The notes under the pieces are model-generated. The model was not told the origin of the DNA and searched no databases. It was given only the letters and a program-made list of their open reading frames with translations. The position numbers and the translations under genes were made by a program. DNA of 64,000 bases from Methanofervidicoccus sp. A16 (GTDB taxonomy: Archaea > AGJL01 > Methanococci > Methanococcales > Methanococcaceae). Below, one piece after another: positions 61,587 through 64,000 of the stretch. How positions within the stretch are numbered: the stretch's first letter is position 1; every line of letters starts with the position of its first letter. The DNA is taken from assembly GCF_003351865.1 (NCBI RefSeq), contig NZ_CP022242.1:1178001-1242000 (forward strand), read 5' to 3'.

Positions 61587-62352
61587 GGACAACCTCCACT
61601 ATCTTCCTACGTAGATCCTCCATCTCCCTTCCAATGGAAGAGTTTAGATCTACAGGTTTTCCCTTTAGATCCATATATACAACATCCTCACTGTATGGTA
61701 AAAACTTAAGTATAGGAATACCTACCTCCTTCTCAAAGATCTCCTTAAATCTCTCCCTATCCATATCCTCCTTTACCTTATTCACAACCGCATAAATCCT
61801 TGGAATACCTAGATCTTCTGCCAATTTTTTTATCCTCTTGGCAGTTAAAATAGCCTTCTTAGAAGGTTCCACTACAACGAGTATCATATCTACGTTCTCT
61901 GTGGTTTTCCTCCCTAGATGTTCAATACCTGCCTCCATATCCATAATTACAACTTCATCCCTCTTCAATATAAGGTGCCTTAAAAGTCTCCTAAGGAGAA
62001 CTGACGCAGGACATACACATCCCTCTCCCCCCTGTTCAACAGTTCCCATCGCCAGAAGGTATATATTACCTACTCTGTAGGAGTATTTATCCACTATATC
62101 ATCTACCTTGGGATTTACCTTAAATACACTTCCATATCCTCCAACCTTTGCACCTGTACGCTCCTCTATAAGATCCTCCATCTTAGAGATAGGAGTAATC
62201 TCCTCCTCTATTCCCAGGGCACAGGCGAGATTCATATCTGGATCTGCATCAACTGCAATAACCTTGTAGTTGTTTTTTTCAAAGAGTCTTGCCAGTGTAG
62301 AGGCTATAAAGGTTTTACCAACTCCTCCCTTTCCAGTAACGGCGATCTTCAA
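61570..62352 (-). CDS. CooC/MinD-family ATPase (nickel-insertion accessory type)
   Basis: A 260-residue P-loop ATPase. Deviant Walker A 'GKGGVGKTFIASTLARLF', 'VDADPDMNLACALG', and the C-x-C pair 'GEGCVCPASVLLRRLL' that bridges the dimer and binds metal in CooC. CooC-type proteins help insert nickel into CO dehydrogenase/acetyl-CoA synthase. No cdh genes are visible here. The frame extends to GTG 62379, overlapping cbiO, but TTG 62352 has CTGGTGAT six bases upstream and gives 'MKIAVTGKGGVGKT', so it is preferred. It is 11 bases after cbiO. Confidence 0.85.
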   Translation of the reverse strand: MKIAVTGKGGVGKTFIASTLARLFEKNNYKVIAVDADPDMNLACALGIEEEITPISKMEDLIEERTGAKVGGYGSVFKVNPKVDDIVDKYSYRVGNIYLLAMGTVEQGGEGCVCPASVLLRRLLRHLILKRDEVVIMDMEAGIEHLGRKTTENVDMILVVVEPSKKAILTAKRIKKLAEDLGIPRIYAVVNKVKEDMDRERFKEIFEKEVGIPILKFLPYSEDVVYMDLKGKPVDLNSSIGREMEDLRRKIVEVVHGEGN

Positions 62353-62363
62353 GGTATCACCAG

Positions 62364-63224
62364 TTAGGTTTTCTGACACTTTCTTTTAAGATACTCCAAT
62401 ATATTGGCCCTTACCTCCCCTATAGTGTATCCCATCTCTACAGGTATATTATCCTCCTTATTCAGTATCTCTACTAGATGGGCCACCCTGGGGAGTCTTA
62501 AATTCGCCTTCCTTATCAGATCCACTTTACTGAATACTTCCCTTGGAGTACCCTCTGTTATAATCTCCCCTTTGTTCATAACATAAACCCTATCTGCATA
62601 TACAGGTACCAGATCTACATCGTGGGTAGATATTATTACAGTCATCCCCTCCCTGTTCAACTTGTAGAGTAACTCCATGATCTTAGACGCCCCTAAGGGA
62701 TCTAAACCTGCTGTAGGTTCATCAAGTACCATTATTTCAGGCTTCATAGCCAGTACTCCTGCTATGGCAACCCTCTTCTTTTCCCCACCACTTAAATAAT
62801 GGGGAGGTTTATCTTCATATCCCTCCATCCCTACAGCCTTCAGAACTTCTTTAACTATTTTCTTAACTTCCTCCTCACTGTATCCCAGATTTAAAGGACC
62901 AAATGCCACATCTTCCATCACTGTTGGAGCGAATAGTTGATCGTCTGCATTCTGAAAAACTATCCCTACAGTTTTCCTAATCTCTAAGAGAGATCTACTG
63001 TCGTACTTTATAGGTTTTCCCTTTATCAGTATCTCTCCCTTATGAGGTTTTAAGATCCCGTTGAAGTGTAAAAATAGAGTAGATTTTCCAGCACCGTTTG
63101 GACCTAAGAGTGCTACCATTTCTCCTCTTTTAACTTTAAAATTTACTCCCTTTAGGGCTAGGGTCCCATCTGGGTATTTGTAGTATATATTTCTTGCCTC
63201 TAGGATAACCTCATTTTTAGACAT
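62364..63224 (-). CDS. cbiO: Cobalt/nickel ECF transporter ATP-binding protein
   Basis: A 286-residue ABC ATPase of energy-coupling-factor transporters. Walker A 'ALLGPNGAGKSTLFLHFNG' (about residue 41), the Q-loop 'VFQNADDQLFAPTVMEDVA', signature 'YLSGGEKKRVAIAGVLA', Walker B 'IMVLDEPTAGLDP' and H-loop 'ISTHDVDLVPVY'. The 'NADDQLFAPTV' region and C-terminal extension are typical of CbiO. It powers Co or Ni uptake with CbiM/Q components, which would lie elsewhere. It is followed by a CooC-like ATPase, a sensible metal-handling neighbour, then pssA, in one tight minus-strand operon. Confidence 0.92.
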   Translation of the reverse strand: MSKNEVILEARNIYYKYPDGTLALKGVNFKVKRGEMVALLGPNGAGKSTLFLHFNGILKPHKGEILIKGKPIKYDSRSLLEIRKTVGIVFQNADDQLFAPTVMEDVAFGPLNLGYSEEEVKKIVKEVLKAVGMEGYEDKPPHYLSGGEKKRVAIAGVLAMKPEIMVLDEPTAGLDPLGASKIMELLYKLNREGMTVIISTHDVDLVPVYADRVYVMNKGEIITEGTPREVFSKVDLIRKANLRLPRVAHLVEILNKEDNIPVEMGYTIGEVRANILEYLKRKCQKT

Positions 63225-63329
63225 AAATTCACCGTTTTCTCTAGTAAAATTTAAGACTTATAAAATTATTTTTAATGAATATAAAAATTATTCTCTTTAA
63301 ACTATATTAAGCACTAAAACTTATACTTC

Positions 63330-63647
63330 CTATATTTCTTTTTCCTTCTTAGCTTTCCTAAAGACAAAGGTATGCTTATGTTCCACCATATAAAAATCGT
63401 ACTCCCTACCTTGCCACCTCTCCCTCGTAGTCATATATTTAACAGTAATTTAATAACTTCTCTGATCTGGAAAACTCCATTTGTGGTACGTTCTAGTTTG
63501 TAATCTTTCAGAAGTGTTAAAAACTTTATATTCTATTTCTTTTGAAGTTTTATCCCCATATCTTTAACTATTATACTATCCCATTCTGTAATAAAGCCAA
63601 TATAATCTTCTTCTGTTAATTCCTTCATTTTTCTTCTTTTTATCCAT
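63330..63647 (-). pseudogene. Decayed gene of unknown family
   Basis: Protein-like text survives in pieces on the minus strand: 'MKELTEEDYIGFITEWDSI' (from 63628), then in a shifted frame 'IEYKVFNTSERLQTRTYHKW', a TAA stop, and in that same frame 'TTRERWQGREYDFYMVEHK' with 'HTFVFRKAKKEKEI' to a stop at 63330. A lysine-rich start from ATG 63647 is in yet another frame. At least two frameshifts and one stop are needed to explain it. The family is not recognised. It lies between cbiO and thiE. Confidence 0.5.
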
Positions 63648-63766
63648 GATTATTTCCTATTTTTAATATTTTTATAAATTTTAATTCTTATTATGAAAAT
63701 TATAATAATAAAAATAAAAAATAGTAAAAAACTACTTTTAGTTTTCTATCTTTAATTAATCCCGTA

Positions 63767-64000
63767 TTATTGTTTAATGTACTCCTCTATCATTTCCATC
63801 ATCCTCCTCGTAGCCTCAACCACATCCTCAGATCCAACTATTGCAGAGATAACAGCCACACCATCTACACCAACTTCTAGAACCTCCTTAACATTTTCAT
63901 GGTTTATACCACCTATTGCAACAACTGGAATATGAACATTCTCCACTATCTCCCTCAATCCCTCTAAACCTAAAAGTTTAGCATTCTCCTTAGTCCTTGT
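63767..64000 (-). CDS. thiE: Thiamine-phosphate synthase, C-terminal fragment (cut by window end)
   Basis: The last 77 residues of ThiE, a TIM-barrel enzyme that joins the pyrimidine and thiazole halves of thiamine. The visible part reads 'TRTKENAKLLGLEGLREIV' and then 'PVVAIGGINHENVKEVLEVG' and 'GVAVISAIVGSEDVVEATR', which match the phosphate-binding end of the barrel. The N-terminal part lies beyond 64000. Confidence 0.9.
   Translation of the reverse strand, partial: TRTKENAKLLGLEGLREIVENVHIPVVAIGGINHENVKEVLEVGVDGVAVISAIVGSEDVVEATRRMMEMIEEYIKQ

Noticed and set aside
1-64000. A CRISPR array among the repeated spacer sequences
   Set aside because: The repeats are dispersed singly through the window, occur in both orientations and have inverted ends. 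There is no run of short repeats with regular unique spacers and no cas gene.

Overview
The window looks like chromosomal DNA of a hydrogenotrophic, selenocysteine-using methanogen of the order Methanococcales (Methanocaldococcus / Methanothermococcus / Methanotorris type). The evidence is an F420-reducing hydrogenase cluster, Mtd, MfnB, an [Fe]-hydrogenase cofactor protein, archaeal-type ThrRS, Rio1, aIF1A, RPA, RfcS and PriS, a class III (pilin-like) signal peptide, AT-rich DNA, GGTGA-type ribosome-binding sites with frequent TTG and GTG starts, and two genes with in-frame TGA codons followed by archaeal SECIS hairpins. Genus and species cannot be fixed from the sequence alone. Layout, left to right: 1-1.5 kb holds the tail of an ABC ATPase, a PhoU-like regulator and a NikR-like regulator. 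2.2-5 kb holds hybrid cluster protein, a cupin, a ferredoxin and a small unknown. 6-9.7 kb is cobN. 9.8-17 kb holds a CWB2-domain surface protein, thrS, ribL, a metallo-hydrolase with tRNA-Arg, mfnB and a dockerin-bearing binding protein. 17.4-20.8 kb is the F420-reducing hydrogenase operon (fruA with Sec, protease, gamma, beta). 21-31.6 kb holds a voltage-gated channel, a carbamoyltransferase, archease, queE, a CBS protein, cobQ, an aIF1A/Rio1/signal peptidase cluster, selD (Sec) and a sugar epimerase. 31.8-36.6 kb holds HmdC/HcgG-like, leuD and thrC. 36.7-41.6 kb is a replication cluster (RPA, RfcS, DUF211, PriS). 42-48.4 kb holds cfbB/cbiA, an E1-like protein, nadA, a three-hairpin H/ACA-like guide RNA, DUF166, hisB and a DNA methyltransferase-type repair protein. 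48.8-57 kb holds two tRNA-Gly genes, an FKBP, mtd, an oddly permuted ABC binding protein, DUF63, a DtxR regulator, enolase, nifB and an ACT protein. 57.6-64 kb holds a K+ channel, a pilin-like protein, DUF1894/DUF1890, archaetidylserine synthase, a CooC-like ATPase, cbiO, a decayed gene and the end of thiE. Functionally the region links methanogenic energy metabolism and its cofactors: hydrogenase and Mtd for F420, CobN/CobQ/CfbB/CbiO for corrinoid, F430 and metal handling, MfnB for methanofuran, RibL for FAD, and selenium insertion through SelD feeding FruA. The most unusual large-scale feature is a set of non-coding, dispersed, MITE-like elements in nearly every large intergenic gap. They share a terminal inverted repeat close to ACCCTAATTCCCATCAAAA and carry one of at least three conserved internal cores. 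Four are flanked by exact 8-9 bp direct repeats, one is nested inside another, and one looks like a hybrid of two types. Other points of interest are a circularly permuted nitrate/sulfonate-type binding protein, three genes whose best starts are AUU or AUA, a NikR-like protein without its nickel ligands, and several candidate structured RNAs.
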